A stretch of 49,506 nucleotides of DNA, taken from positions 1 to 49,506 of the forward strand of contig NZ_JAVDDU010000015.1 of NCBI RefSeq assembly GCF_030848505.1. The letters run 5' to 3'. Position 1 is the first letter of the stretch, and the number at the start of each line of letters is the position of its first letter. A program made the position numbers and the translations under genes. Positions 26,375 to 35,541 of the stretch are shown piece after piece. The stretch comes from Marinimicrobium hydrolyticum. GTDB lineage: Bacteria; Pseudomonadota; Gammaproteobacteria; Pseudomonadales; Cellvibrionaceae. The notes beneath the pieces were generated by a model. It worked only from the letters and a program-made list of their open reading frames with translations. It was not told where the DNA came from and did no database searches.

Positions 26375-27273
26375 GCACTTTTTGGAGCCTTTGGATTATC
26401 GGGCTAACCGTCACCAATCTAGGGTTGGTGCTTTGGGTCCTGTTGGCGAATCGTAAGGTGGCTGTCCGGGATGACGAAGACCCAGAAAACAAAAAAAGGA
26501 GTCACGTCTACGACGGCATTGAGGAATACGATAACCCGCTGCCGCGCTGGTGGTTCAACCTGTTTATTGCTACTTTCATCTTTAGCGCTGTTTATCTCGT
26601 GCTCTACCCGGGCATGGGTGCCTTCCCCGGCGTGCTGGGGTGGACCTCCGAGGGTGAGTTGCGCCGGCATCAAGCTCAAGCTCAGGAGCTTTATGCTCAT
26701 CAATTCGGTGCTTTCGCGGAAACCCCAATTGAGGAATTGGCTCATAATCCGCAAGCCATGCGTATGGGTTTGCGATTGTTTGCTAACAACTGCGCCGCCT
26801 GCCACGGTTCCGACGGCGGCGGTGGCTACGGATTCCCCGATTTGACCAACGGTGATTGGCAATGGGGTGGCAGTCCGGCACAGATCAAGAAAACGTTGAT
26901 GGATGGCCGCGTTGGTATCATGCCGGGATGGGCCAGCTCCCTGGGAGAGCGGGGCATAGCTGACGTGACAGAGTATGTGTTGAAAATGTCTGGCCGCGAT
27001 CACAATGAAGCGGCGGCTGAACGCGGCGGTCAGTCCTATGCTCAGTTCTGTGCGGCCTGTCATGGGCGCGAGGGGCAGGGTAATCAAGCTCTGGGTGGCC
27101 CGGACCTAACCAATGACATTTGGCTGTACGGCGGCGAGCCGAGCGACATTCGTCAGACACTGCGCGAGGGCCGTACCGGCGTCATGCCGGCGCAACGTAA
27201 CTTGCTTCGCGAAGATCGCATTCACTTGTTGGCGGCCTATGTGTACAGTTTGTCACTGGACCATGAGGAATAA
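26371..27273 (+). CDS. ccoP: cbb3-type cytochrome c oxidase subunit III (di-heme cytochrome c)
   Basis: A 300-residue subunit with two membrane helices (about 5-26 and 60-80) and two periplasmic cytochrome c domains. The heme sites are CAACH at 141-145 and CAACH at 227-231. Methionine ligands lie in the GIMPGW and GVMPAQ segments. It accepts electrons from soluble cytochrome c. It is the last structural gene; an intrinsic terminator follows 33 bases after the stop. Confidence 0.96.
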   Translation: MSTFWSLWIIGLTVTNLGLVLWVLLANRKVAVRDDEDPENKKRSHVYDGIEEYDNPLPRWWFNLFIATFIFSAVYLVLYPGMGAFPGVLGWTSEGELRRHQAQAQELYAHQFGAFAETPIEELAHNPQAMRMGLRLFANNCAACHGSDGGGGYGFPDLTNGDWQWGGSPAQIKKTLMDGRVGIMPGWASSLGERGIADVTEYVLKMSGRDHNEAAAERGGQSYAQFCAACHGREGQGNQALGGPDLTNDIWLYGGEPSDIRQTLREGRTGVMPAQRNLLREDRIHLLAAYVYSLSLDHEE

Positions 27274-27306
27274 ATTCAAGAAGCACACCTGTCACCGGCT
27301 GTGTAA

Positions 27307-27340
27307 GGGAGCTGGCCTTAAGCTGGCTCCCGTTTTGTTT
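27307..27340 (+). terminator. Intrinsic terminator after ccoP
   Basis: A 10-bp stem (GGGAGCTGGC and GCTGGCTCCC, two G-U pairs) with a CTTAA loop is followed by GTTTTGTTT. It separates the ccoNOQP genes from ccoG, whose ribosome site begins directly at the next base. Confidence 0.75.
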
Positions 27341-27354
27341 GGAGGTGGATCGGC

Positions 27355-28761
27355 TTGAGTAAAACTCCGACATCACCCAAGCCGGGTGATCAGGAACCCG
27401 GAATTCGATACGTTAATCTGTACGAAGCCGAGGACAAAGTTTACACCCGCCGCATTATCGGCTTTTATCAAAAGTTGCGTCGCTATACCGGCCTGCCGTT
27501 GATTCTCGGGTTTTTGCTCATGCCCTGGCTGATCATCGACGGCCGGCCCGCCATGCTGTTCGACCTGCCCGCCCGTCAGTTTCATATCCTCTGGCTAACC
27601 TTCCGCCCCCAAGACGCCATGTACCTGGCTTGGTTATTGTTAATTGCGGCCTTTTTGTTGTTTACCGTTACGGTGTTGGTGGGGCGTGTGTGGTGCGGTT
27701 TCACTTGCCCACAGACCGTGTGGACGCAAATGTTTATATGGGCGGAGCATTTGTGTCAGGGCGATCGCAATAAGCGCATGAAGCTGGATGCACAACCGTG
27801 GAATACCGAGAAGGTACTTCGCAAAGGTGCTACGCAAAGTATTTGGCTGCTTATTTCCCTGATCACTGGGCTAACGTTTATTGGTTATTTTGTTCCCATA
27901 CGGGAACTGATTGTGGGCCTTGTGACTCTGGAAGTGCATCCGGCCGCCGCCTTCTGGGTGTTTTTCTTTATGGGCGCCACCTATCTCAACGCGGGGTTTA
28001 TGCGTGAGCAGGTGTGCAAGTACATGTGCCCCTACGCGCGCTTTCAGTCGGTCATGTACGACCAAGATACCCTCGCGGTGCTTTACAACCACCATCGCGG
28101 AGAGCAACGGGGCCCGCGTAAAGCAAACGAAGATTACCGCGCAAAAGGTATGGGGGACTGTATAGATTGCTCCTGGTGCGTGCAGGTCTGCCCGGTGGAT
28201 ATTGATATTCGCGAAGGCTTGCAGGCTGAGTGCATCGATTGCGGTTTATGCGTTGACGCCTGCAATCAGGTTATGGACAAAATGAGTTATCCACGGGGTC
28301 TAATCAGCTTTACCTCCGAGGATGCCATTGCCGGGGGCCGAACGCGTATCCTGAGGCCGCGCTTGTTTGGCTATGGCGCGATTTTGCTACTGATGATAGG
28401 CGTGTTCATTTACAGCATTGGCACTCGTGCTCCGGTAGGGCTTGATGTGATTCGTGACCGGGGCGTAAACATGTATCGTTTGAGCGGGGACATGGTGCAA
28501 AATGTTTACACCCTGCGGATTCACAACATGGACCGAGGCGTGCATCACTACGATGTCCAGGTGCATGGCGATTTCCCGTTCAGTGTACAAGGCTATCGAC
28601 AGTATCCGGTGGAAGAGGGTGAAATCCTAACCGTACCGATTCGAGTGCAGGTTCCGCGCGATGAACTGGACCGCACCCAGACCAACATTACCTTTGAGCT
28701 GCAATCCCTGGAAAACCCAGAGATTCGCGCGGTAAGAAATTCGACTTTTATTGGTCCTTAA
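27355..28761 (+). CDS. ccoG: cbb3 oxidase assembly protein CcoG (copper reductase, iron-sulfur)
   Basis: Membrane ferredoxin-like protein (RdxA/FixG family) reported to reduce copper(II) for cbb3 oxidase assembly. The 468-residue protein has several membrane helices, CGFTCPQTVW and CKYMCPYARF segments, and two ferredoxin clusters in CIDCSWCVQVCPVD and CIDCGLCVDACNQV. A C-terminal Ig-like domain (about 355-468) follows the last helix. The start codon is TTG at 27355, supported by GGAGGTG at 27341-27347. The next in-frame Met lies much further in. Confidence 0.94.
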   Translation: MSKTPTSPKPGDQEPGIRYVNLYEAEDKVYTRRIIGFYQKLRRYTGLPLILGFLLMPWLIIDGRPAMLFDLPARQFHILWLTFRPQDAMYLAWLLLIAAFLLFTVTVLVGRVWCGFTCPQTVWTQMFIWAEHLCQGDRNKRMKLDAQPWNTEKVLRKGATQSIWLLISLITGLTFIGYFVPIRELIVGLVTLEVHPAAAFWVFFFMGATYLNAGFMREQVCKYMCPYARFQSVMYDQDTLAVLYNHHRGEQRGPRKANEDYRAKGMGDCIDCSWCVQVCPVDIDIREGLQAECIDCGLCVDACNQVMDKMSYPRGLISFTSEDAIAGGRTRILRPRLFGYGAILLLMIGVFIYSIGTRAPVGLDVIRDRGVNMYRLSGDMVQNVYTLRIHNMDRGVHHYDVQVHGDFPFSVQGYRQYPVEEGEILTVPIRVQVPRDELDRTQTNITFELQSLENPEIRAVRNSTFIGP

Positions 28762-28803
28762 TTCGTCCATTCGCAGGTGATGTGTGCTTCGTAAGGTTAG
28801 TTC

Positions 28804-28909
28804 CAGGCGATTCCCAGGAGGCTTTTCGAAAACGCCGTAAACCCGTCCCTGGGGGCTCTCTCACAAGGTCCCTCTTGTGAGAGTTTCGAAAAGCCTCCTG
28901 GGAATCGCC
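28804..28909. repeat. Palindromic intergenic element A
   Basis: Perfect 27-bp inverted repeat arms (28804-28830 and 28883-28909, arm start AGGCGATTCCCAGGAGGC) enclose a nested perfect 10-bp hairpin CTCTCACAAG / CTTGTGAGAG with a six-base loop. Core sequence CGTAAACCCGTCCCT and AGGTCCCTCTTGTGAG also occurs, reverse-complemented, in element B at 29016-29174. This is a repeat family rather than a single terminator, and looks like a small non-autonomous palindromic repeat. Confidence 0.85.
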
Positions 28910-29015
28910 TCCCCGGCTGCAATCAAGTCATTTTTATCATGGACGTTCCGCTGTCTTTGGCAAAGATTCAGGGTAATGGGGAAAAGATCTCAGGAGCCCG
29001 ATGCTACGGGGGGGT

Positions 29016-29174
29016 GCAGGGTGAGTGTTCAGCAAGCCTCAAAAGAGGGACCTTTCGGCCGGCGCCCCGGTGAGGCAGTCCCCATGGACGATTCACAGGG
29101 AAGTGATGAGTGTCCCAAAGCGCCGGGAGCGCGTAGGGACTGGGTTTACGACGTTTGCTGAACACTCACCCTGC
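29016..29174. repeat. Palindromic intergenic element B (opposite orientation to A)
   Basis: Perfect 20-bp arms (GCAGGGTGAGTGTTCAGCAA at 29016-29035 and its reverse complement at 29155-29174) enclose a 119-base core. Read on the minus strand, the core begins with ACGTCGTAAACCCAGTCCCT and ends with AGGTCCCTCTTTTGAG, which matches the core of element A. The arms of the two elements differ. The element carries no transposase frame. Confidence 0.85.
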
Positions 29175-29281
29175 GCGGCCCGAGAGCTCGCTTACGTGGC
29201 TGTTCCGGGCAGCAGTACGCGGGCATGACGACTCTACCCTTTTAAAAGCAAACAATCTCAAAACAGGAACCAGAACACAAC

Positions 29282-29821
29282 ATGCAACAGCGACGCGACA
29301 ACGACATTCAGCCGTGGTATCGGCAGTTTTGGTTCTGGTTTCTGATGGCACCGCTTATCGCGGTGTTCTTTGTGGTCGGCGTACTTCTGACCGTCGCCTT
29401 CTACAACGCCGACGACGTGGTGCTCGACAACTACTACCGCGAAGGGCGGGGCATCAACCAAGTCTTTGAGCAGGATATCCGCGCCCAGGAAATGGGCCTG
29501 CAGGCCTCCTTGAAATTCGACCGGACTACCGGAGAAGTCATGGCCGAAGTCAACGCCGATACGTCCCTGCCCGAGCAACTGCTCTTATTAATGGACCATC
29601 CGGTCAGCGCCCGGCTCGACCAGCAAGTAAAGTTACGCCAAGTTCAGCCAGGGCAATATCGTGGCGACATGGACATCAAACCCCAGCATCGTTGGTATTT
29701 GTACCTGCTGCCCGAATTGCCGCCCGACCTGCGCGCCGAAGCCGAGTGGCGGCTGCGCGCGGAAATAAATTTCGAGCGTACCGATCAGGTGGAGTTAAAG
29801 CCCCGTGTTACCCACAACTAG
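29282..29821 (+). CDS. ccoH: FixH/CcoH family cbb3 oxidase assembly protein
   Basis: A 179-residue inner-membrane protein with one N-terminal helix (about 15-38, FWFWFLMAPLIAVFFVVGVL) and a periplasmic beta-rich domain. The segment NADDVVLDNYYREGRGINQ is characteristic of FixH proteins, which associate with the oxidase during assembly. It begins the second accessory group ccoH-ccoI-ccoS-TauE and is 22 bases before ccoI. Confidence 0.9.
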   Translation: MQQRRDNDIQPWYRQFWFWFLMAPLIAVFFVVGVLLTVAFYNADDVVLDNYYREGRGINQVFEQDIRAQEMGLQASLKFDRTTGEVMAEVNADTSLPEQLLLLMDHPVSARLDQQVKLRQVQPGQYRGDMDIKPQHRWYLYLLPELPPDLRAEAEWRLRAEINFERTDQVELKPRVTHN

Positions 29822-29843
29822 GGCTAGTTAGTTAGAGCATTTT

Positions 29844-32246
29844 ATGAGTTGTTATCACTGCGGGCTGCCCATTCCCGATCGAGCTTTTTACCCTGTCACC
29901 ATCAGTGGCCGGGAAGAGCGTATGTGCTGCATAGGCTGTCAGGCGGTGGCGACAGCCATTGTCGATGGTGGATTGGAAAGTTTTTATCGTTTCCGCACAG
30001 AGGCTAATAGCCGACCGGATGCGGAACAAACGCTCGCCATAGAACGCTGGCGCGTGTACGACCTCCCGGAAGTGCAATCCGAATTTGTGTTGGAGCTGGA
30101 CGAGCATCAGCGTCAAGCCAGCCTACTGCTGGAAAATATCACCTGCGCGGCGTGCAGCTGGTTGATTGAAAAACACCTGCACAGTCAGCCGGGCGTGCGC
30201 TCGGTCACCGTCAATATGGTCACCCACCGCTGCACCCTGGTGTGGGATGCCGACCAGCAACCGCTCAGTGAACTGTTACTGGAATTGGCCGCCATCGGCT
30301 TTACTCCACATCCGGCCACTGATAAACACCAGCAAGACCTGTTGCGGCACGAGAACCGCTTGGCTTTGATGCGCTTGGGGGTGGCGGGTTTTGGCATGAT
30401 GCAGGTGGGGATGCTGGCGGTGTATATCTACACCGGCGCTACTGGAGAATGGTTGCATTTCTTCCGCTGGATCAGCTTGCTACTGGTCACCCCTGTAGTG
30501 TTGTTCAGCAGTTGGCCATTTTTCCGCGGGGCCTGGATCGGGCTCCGGCGCAACAATCTCACCATGGACGTACCCATTGCCCTGGGCATTGGCCTGGCTT
30601 ACATCGCCAGTGCCTGGGCCACGGTGTCCGGGGGTGGTGAAGTTTATTTCGAGGCCATTTCCACCTTCGCCTTTTTCCTTCTCGCCGGCCGCTATGTGGA
30701 GATGCGCGCCCGGCATAAAAACCGACAGGGCTTCGGCAACCTGGCGCAGCTGATGCCGCTGACTGCAAGACGCTTGGACGAAACCGAGGAAACTCTGGTG
30801 CCGGTCAAAAGCCTGCGCCCCGGCGAGCGCGTCCTGGTGCGCGCCGGGGAAACGTTTCCCTGTGATGGCCGAGTTCAAACAGGCCACAGCGCCGCCATGG
30901 AAGCCCTGCTGACCGGAGAATCGCGGCCTGTGCCAAAGACGGCAGGTGATCCTGTGATTGCCGGCACGCTGAACAGTGACAGCCCGCTGACCGTGGAAGT
31001 GGTCGCTACTGGCGCGGGCACCCGCTTGTCCGCCATCGAGCGACTGGTGGATCAGGCCGCTCGGGACAAACCCTGGCAAGTGGCCCTGGCGGACAAAGTG
31101 GCACGCTATTTCGTGGCTGCAGTCTTGGTAGTGTGTAGCGCCGTGTTCGCCTTCTGGTGGTGGTACCAGCCGGATCGTGCTCTTTGGGTGGCGCTATCCG
31201 TGTTAGTGGTGACCTGCCCCTGCGCTCTGGGGCTGGCTATGCCGACGGCGTTGGCGGCCGCGACCACAAACCTGCGCCAGCGGGGCTTTCTGGTGGCGCG
31301 GGGACATGTACTGGAAGGCCTGACGCGAGTAAGCCGCGTGATTTTCGACAAGACCGGAACGCTCACCAAGGGCTCCTTTGTTCTGGAAGAGGTACGTCTG
31401 TGTGACTCAATGCCCCGGGAGCAGGCTCTGGCCATTAGCGCGGCGCTGGAAGCCAGTGCCAATCATCCGCTGGCAGCGGCCTTTGAGCCCTGGCGGGGCG
31501 AGAGTCAGGCAACGGATGTGCGACAGTACACCGCGGCCGGCGTAGAGGGGCGTGTGGAGGGCCGGCGTTATCGACTCGGCAACAATGAATTCGCGGCCGA
31601 GATTTTGCCCACACAGGCGCCCCCGCCGGCGCCAGACGACAAGCTCTGGCTACTGCTGTGTAGCGAAGAGAAGCCTTTGGCTTGGTTCGCCGTTGCCGAC
31701 GAGGTGCGTCCGGGGGCTTTACAACTGGTGCAGCAATTGACCCGCGAGGGATTGGCCGTGGAGTTGCTCAGTGGCGACCGCTCTGGTGCCGTGGCCGAAC
31801 TGGCAGGGGTTTTGGGGATCAAGGATTTCCGCGCTGGAGCCAGCCCAGAGGATAAACTGACGCGCCTGCGCGAGGTTCAGGCCGCAGGCGACCGGGTACT
31901 GATGATGGGCGACGGTATCAACGATGTTCCGGTGTTATCAGGGGCCGATGTGTCCGTGGCGGTCGCGTCTGCCTCGGACCTGGCCCAAACCAAAGCGGAT
32001 AGCGTGCTGCTCAATGATAATCTGACCACCCTGGCTGCTGCCATCACTCTGTCGCGCCGGACGCGGCGAATCATCGCGCAAAACCTGGGGTTTTCGCTGT
32101 CTTACAACCTGCTGGCATTGCCTCTGGCGGCTGCGGGCATGGTGGCGCCCTGGGTGGCGGCATTGGGTATGACGGCGAGCTCCCTGGTGGTGGTGTTGAA
32201 TGCCATGCGTTTAAGTCGGGGCGGGGCAGGAGAGGGTGTACACTGA
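29844..32246 (+). CDS. ccoI: Copper-translocating P-type ATPase for cbb3 assembly
   Basis: Heavy-metal P1B-type ATPase (FixI/CtpA group) that moves copper across the inner membrane to supply the oxidase CuB. The 800-residue protein has an N-terminal Cys-rich segment (CYHCGLPI and CCIGCQA), a metal-binding CAAC at 101-104, the membrane CPC motif at 458-460, phosphorylation DKTGT at 502-506, HP at 541-542 and GDGIND at 689-694. About eight membrane helices are expected. The 5-prime Cys segment is typical of the FixI branch rather than CopA. Confidence 0.95.
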   Translation: MSCYHCGLPIPDRAFYPVTISGREERMCCIGCQAVATAIVDGGLESFYRFRTEANSRPDAEQTLAIERWRVYDLPEVQSEFVLELDEHQRQASLLLENITCAACSWLIEKHLHSQPGVRSVTVNMVTHRCTLVWDADQQPLSELLLELAAIGFTPHPATDKHQQDLLRHENRLALMRLGVAGFGMMQVGMLAVYIYTGATGEWLHFFRWISLLLVTPVVLFSSWPFFRGAWIGLRRNNLTMDVPIALGIGLAYIASAWATVSGGGEVYFEAISTFAFFLLAGRYVEMRARHKNRQGFGNLAQLMPLTARRLDETEETLVPVKSLRPGERVLVRAGETFPCDGRVQTGHSAAMEALLTGESRPVPKTAGDPVIAGTLNSDSPLTVEVVATGAGTRLSAIERLVDQAARDKPWQVALADKVARYFVAAVLVVCSAVFAFWWWYQPDRALWVALSVLVVTCPCALGLAMPTALAAATTNLRQRGFLVARGHVLEGLTRVSRVIFDKTGTLTKGSFVLEEVRLCDSMPREQALAISAALEASANHPLAAAFEPWRGESQATDVRQYTAAGVEGRVEGRRYRLGNNEFAAEILPTQAPPPAPDDKLWLLLCSEEKPLAWFAVADEVRPGALQLVQQLTREGLAVELLSGDRSGAVAELAGVLGIKDFRAGASPEDKLTRLREVQAAGDRVLMMGDGINDVPVLSGADVSVAVASASDLAQTKADSVLLNDNLTTLAAAITLSRRTRRIIAQNLGFSLSYNLLALPLAAAGMVAPWVAALGMTASSLVVVLNAMRLSRGGAGEGVH

Positions 32247-32277
32247 ACTTTGGCGGACACATTATGGGAAATCGGAA

Positions 32278-32460
32278 GTGGACAGTCTTTATCTTTTAAT
32301 TCCAATCGCTCTGGTGATCTTTGCTATCGCCATCCGATTGCTGTTCTGGGCCATTACCAGTGGCCAGTACGACAACCTGGAAACCGAGGCGCATCGAATC
32401 CTGTTCGACGAGGACGAGGAACCCGCAGAACGGCAAGAGGATCAATCCAAGCGTGATTGA
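32278..32460 (+). CDS. ccoS: cbb3 oxidase maturation protein CcoS
   Basis: A 60-residue protein with a GTG start (32278), a membrane helix near 4-25, and the FWAITSGQYDNLETEAHRILFDEDE segment that defines CcoS. It is needed for heme and copper insertion into the oxidase. It is 31 bases after ccoI, and its stop overlaps the GTG start of the next gene. It is often missed because of its size. Confidence 0.9.
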   Translation: MDSLYLLIPIALVIFAIAIRLLFWAITSGQYDNLETEAHRILFDEDEEPAERQEDQSKRD

Positions 32461-33196
32461 TCTCCTGCACACTCTGGCCCCTGTTCTGGTGGCGGCCTTT
32501 GCCCTGGGGCTGTTCAGCAGCGCTCACTGTGTGGGCATGTGCGGCGGCATCATGGGGGCGCTCACTGTGGCGATTCCCGAAAGCGCCCGCGGGCGCCGTG
32601 GTCGCTTGATTTTGAGCTACAACCTGGGGCGACTGCTCAGCTATAGCTTGATGGGCTTATTGGTGGGCCTTCTGGCTGCACCCCTCGGTGAGGGTGTAAC
32701 GGGCACTGGGCTGCGCGTGCTGGCTGGACTTCTGCTCATTGCCATGGGGTTGTATTTGGGTAACTGGTGGCGGGGCCTGACTTGGCTGGAGCGAGGTGGC
32801 TCGCACCTGTGGCGCTACATTCAGCCCCTGAGCAAGAGCTTAATGCCCGTCAAGCGCGCCCCTCAAGCGCTCCTGCTGGGTGGTTTATGGGGTTGGTTGC
32901 CCTGCGGTCTGGTCTATACGGCCCTGGCCTACGCCTTGGCTCAGGCGCACCCGTTATCCTCCGCAGCCGTTATGCTGGCTTTTGGTCTGGGCACACTACC
33001 CGCTGTACTCGCTACCGGCTTCGCCGCGCACACCTTTACCGATCTGCTACGTCGACCCCGGCTGCGCTGGAGCTTTGCCGTTTTGATCATTCTGTTCGGT
33101 GTCTGGACGCTCGTCTGGACGGGCTATCATACGCTGCACCACCACGCTGATGGCGCCCATTTCAGCGCCCCCGAAACTTCTCCACACCGCCACTGA
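32453..33196 (+). CDS. TauE/SafE-like membrane protein of the cbb3 locus
   Basis: A 247-residue protein with about six membrane helices. The start HTLAPVLVAAFALGLFSSAHC followed by GMCGGIMGALT matches a small family of TauE/SafE-like proteins found next to ccoS. The cysteines in the first helices (C-x-G-M-C-G) could bind a metal. It begins with a GTG (32453) that overlaps the ccoS stop. Its role in the oxidase locus is not established; copper or sulfite handling have both been proposed for the wider family. The C-terminal His-rich tail (HTLHHHADGAHFS) is noteworthy. Confidence 0.82.
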   Translation: MIDLLHTLAPVLVAAFALGLFSSAHCVGMCGGIMGALTVAIPESARGRRGRLILSYNLGRLLSYSLMGLLVGLLAAPLGEGVTGTGLRVLAGLLLIAMGLYLGNWWRGLTWLERGGSHLWRYIQPLSKSLMPVKRAPQALLLGGLWGWLPCGLVYTALAYALAQAHPLSSAAVMLAFGLGTLPAVLATGFAAHTFTDLLRRPRLRWSFAVLIILFGVWTLVWTGYHTLHHHADGAHFSAPETSPHRH

Positions 33197-33398
33197 TTCT
33201 CTAGTGACTCCGGGTTGGGACTCGGTATATGATGGCCCTCGGCATCTGAAAAATGCCCGGCTCAGTCGTTCCCGCGGTCCCCCAGGGTTTAATACCCACT
33301 CTCGGTACTGTGCAGGCGGTACTGACCGGGTCCTGGGAAATGAAAAGACGTGATAATTAGCAGCACATGGCACCGGTCGAAAGCGGATAGGACTGTAT

Positions 33399-35111
33399 AT
33401 GAGTAACCGCTGGCGCCCGCTTGTGTTTTTTGTTTTGTGTTGCGTGACGGCGTACGCCAGAGCCGAAGCCGAACCAGAAATCGAGCCGGAAACGGAGGAA
33501 TTGGGCCAGGACTGCGTGCGCTACGAGTACGAGCCACGGGATCTGGCTGAGCAGAGCGAAAGCCGCTTGGTGTTCGATGCGTTTGACGACCATCGTGGTA
33601 AAACCATCCGCAATATTCGCTACGAAAGTCGCGATATCTTTGATGAATCCCTTCCAGAAGAAAACAATTGGCTTTACCGCAGCCTGAACCGCCTGCACAT
33701 CAATACCCGCGAGGATGTCGTCGCCGCGCAGTTGTTGTTCTCCGAAGATGAACCCCTGGATATTGGACTGGTACGGGAGTCCGAGCGGATTCTACGCAGC
33801 CGCGGTTATCTCACCAGCGCGTTTATTGTTCCAGACGTTATTTGTCCCGATCACATCGATGTGTTGGTGGTTACCAGAGACTCTTGGGTAACCGAGCCGG
33901 AGCTCACCTTTGCCCACGAAGGCGGTGAGACCAGCTCTGGAATTGGAATCAAAGATAGCAACTTTCTGGGCACAGGGGAGCACATCTCCATCGGCTACTC
34001 CCGGGACGTTGAACGAACCAGCGTCCGCTACCAATACCAAACACCACACCTGTTCCGGACGCGCGTCGCAGCGCGGATCTATTACACACAGCTGAGCGAT
34101 GGCCGTGACCTTGCCATGAAAGTGGAGCATCCCTTCTATGCTCTGGATACTCCCTGGGCCGCCGGTGTCGAAACCCAAAACCTGACACTCACCAACGTGA
34201 TTCGGGAAGGGGATGAGATTATTAGCGAGTATGGCCACCGCATACGGTTTCAAGAAGTGTACGGCGGCCTGTCCCTATTAAGAGGCGAAGATAACACCAC
34301 ACTACGCTGGCTGGCCGGTTTGACGTTTCATCAGGATCGCTTTCAAGAGCAGCCGGAAACCGTCAATGGCATTCCGGAGGATCGACGCACCAATTACGCT
34401 TGGTTGGGTTTAACCTACTCCCGCAACGAATACGCCACTTACCGCAATCTTTACCAGATTCAAAGAACCGAGGATGTGGCTCTGGGGCCAAGCTACGAGT
34501 TGCGCGCGGGCTTCGGTAGTCAGGATATGGGCAATAGCACTGACGTCATGCGCTATGCCGCACAGTATGACCATGTATTTGGCATGGGCAACAGCCATGT
34601 GGTGGAGCTATCAGCTTTCCTCGACGGTTACCATTTCACCGGCGCCGATGGTTACGATACGGCTGTAGCCGGTGTGTCCGGCGCCTACAACCGGTTTCGA
34701 AACGGGCAAAATCGCTGGTTCGTCCATCTGGAGTACGGGCAGGGGTGGGAGTTACGTCAGCACGAGGAGCTGACCGTGGGTGGCATCTCTGGCTTGCGTG
34801 GTTATCCCATCGACTTTCAGCGCGGCGAGCATCGATATATATTAAATGTGGAGCGCCGGTACTTCTCCAATGTGCATCTACTGAACGTGGTACGTATGGG
34901 TGGGGTTGCGTTTTTTGACGCGGGCCGAGCTTGGGGTTTGGAAGCCAACGGGAGCAACCCTCATTTAGCCAATGTCGGGTTGGGCTTGCGCTTTAGCTCC
35001 AGTAAAGCTCGCGTCGGCAACATTCTGCACATCGACATCGCCAGACCTCTAGCGTCCAGAGAAGGGGTGAGCGAATACCAGCTTTTGTTAAAAACCGAGG
35101 GGCATTTCTAA
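33399..35111 (+). CDS. Omp85/BamA-TamA-family outer membrane protein (single POTRA-like domain)
   Basis: A 570-residue protein. An N-terminal signal peptide (about 1-24, cleavage near ARAEA) precedes an acidic linker and one POTRA-like domain (about 65-170), then a beta-barrel (about 180-570). A GGISGLRGYPIDF segment near 480 is the VRGF/Y-type conserved barrel motif, and the sequence ends in Phe as expected for outer-membrane insertion. It is shorter than BamA or TamA. It could assemble or secrete other outer membrane proteins, or act alone as a barrel. The 202-base upstream gap contains no gene. gloA follows 3 bases after its stop. Confidence 0.78.
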   Translation: MSNRWRPLVFFVLCCVTAYARAEAEPEIEPETEELGQDCVRYEYEPRDLAEQSESRLVFDAFDDHRGKTIRNIRYESRDIFDESLPEENNWLYRSLNRLHINTREDVVAAQLLFSEDEPLDIGLVRESERILRSRGYLTSAFIVPDVICPDHIDVLVVTRDSWVTEPELTFAHEGGETSSGIGIKDSNFLGTGEHISIGYSRDVERTSVRYQYQTPHLFRTRVAARIYYTQLSDGRDLAMKVEHPFYALDTPWAAGVETQNLTLTNVIREGDEIISEYGHRIRFQEVYGGLSLLRGEDNTTLRWLAGLTFHQDRFQEQPETVNGIPEDRRTNYAWLGLTYSRNEYATYRNLYQIQRTEDVALGPSYELRAGFGSQDMGNSTDVMRYAAQYDHVFGMGNSHVVELSAFLDGYHFTGADGYDTAVAGVSGAYNRFRNGQNRWFVHLEYGQGWELRQHEELTVGGISGLRGYPIDFQRGEHRYILNVERRYFSNVHLLNVVRMGGVAFFDAGRAWGLEANGSNPHLANVGLGLRFSSSKARVGNILHIDIARPLASREGVSEYQLLLKTEGHF

Positions 35112-35114
35112 GTT

Positions 35115-35501
35115 ATGCGCATACTACACACCATGTTGCGAGTGGGTAATCTGGAGCGTTCGTTACATTTCTATACTCAGGTTTTGGGAATGAAGCTGTT
35201 GCGCAAGCACGATTTTCCGGATGGCAAATTTACGCTCGCCTTTGTGGGCTATGGGGATGAGAGAGAACAGGCGGTGTTGGAACTCACCCACAACTGGGAA
35301 ACAGAACACTATGAACTGGGCAACGGCTACGGCCATGTTGCCATCGGCGTGGACGATGTTTATCAGACCTGTGCTAAAATTCGCGCGGCGGGCGGCAACA
35401 TAGTGCGCGAACCCGGTCCGATGAAACACGGCAACACCGTGTTAGCGTTTGTTGAAGATCCGGATGGTTACAAAATTGAACTGTTGGGTGGCCACGAATG
35501 A
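35115..35501 (+). CDS. gloA: Lactoylglutathione lyase (glyoxalase I)
   Basis: Converts the hemithioacetal of methylglyoxal and glutathione to S-lactoylglutathione, detoxifying methylglyoxal. The 128-residue protein carries the metal-ligand pattern H5 in MRILHTM, a central E in the AVLELTHN segment, H in GYGHVAIG and E in YKIELLG. This fits a nickel-type bacterial GloA. It lies 3 bases after the Omp85 gene and 40 before the YdgA-like gene. Confidence 0.95.
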   Translation: MRILHTMLRVGNLERSLHFYTQVLGMKLLRKHDFPDGKFTLAFVGYGDEREQAVLELTHNWETEHYELGNGYGHVAIGVDDVYQTCAKIRAAGGNIVREPGPMKHGNTVLAFVEDPDGYKIELLGGHE

Positions 35502-35541
35502 GGCCTATAGCATTTACAACGATAATGATAAGGAATAGATA

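Larger units (their letters stand above)
28762..29281. other. ccoG-ccoH intergenic region with two palindromic elements
   Basis: This 520-base gap holds no convincing gene. It contains two large inverted-repeat elements (28804-28909 and 29016-29174) that share core sequence. A short T-rich stretch follows before fixH. Small open frames across it are shadows of the palindromes. Confidence 0.8.

Noticed and set aside
28804-28909. Element A as an ordinary rho-independent terminator of ccoG
   Set aside because: It lacks a T-run, its arms are longer than normal terminators, and its core recurs in element B.
33197-33398. Possible small gene between the TauE-like and Omp85 genes
   Set aside because: Open frames here are short, lack a ribosome site and look like random Pro/Arg/Ser sequence.
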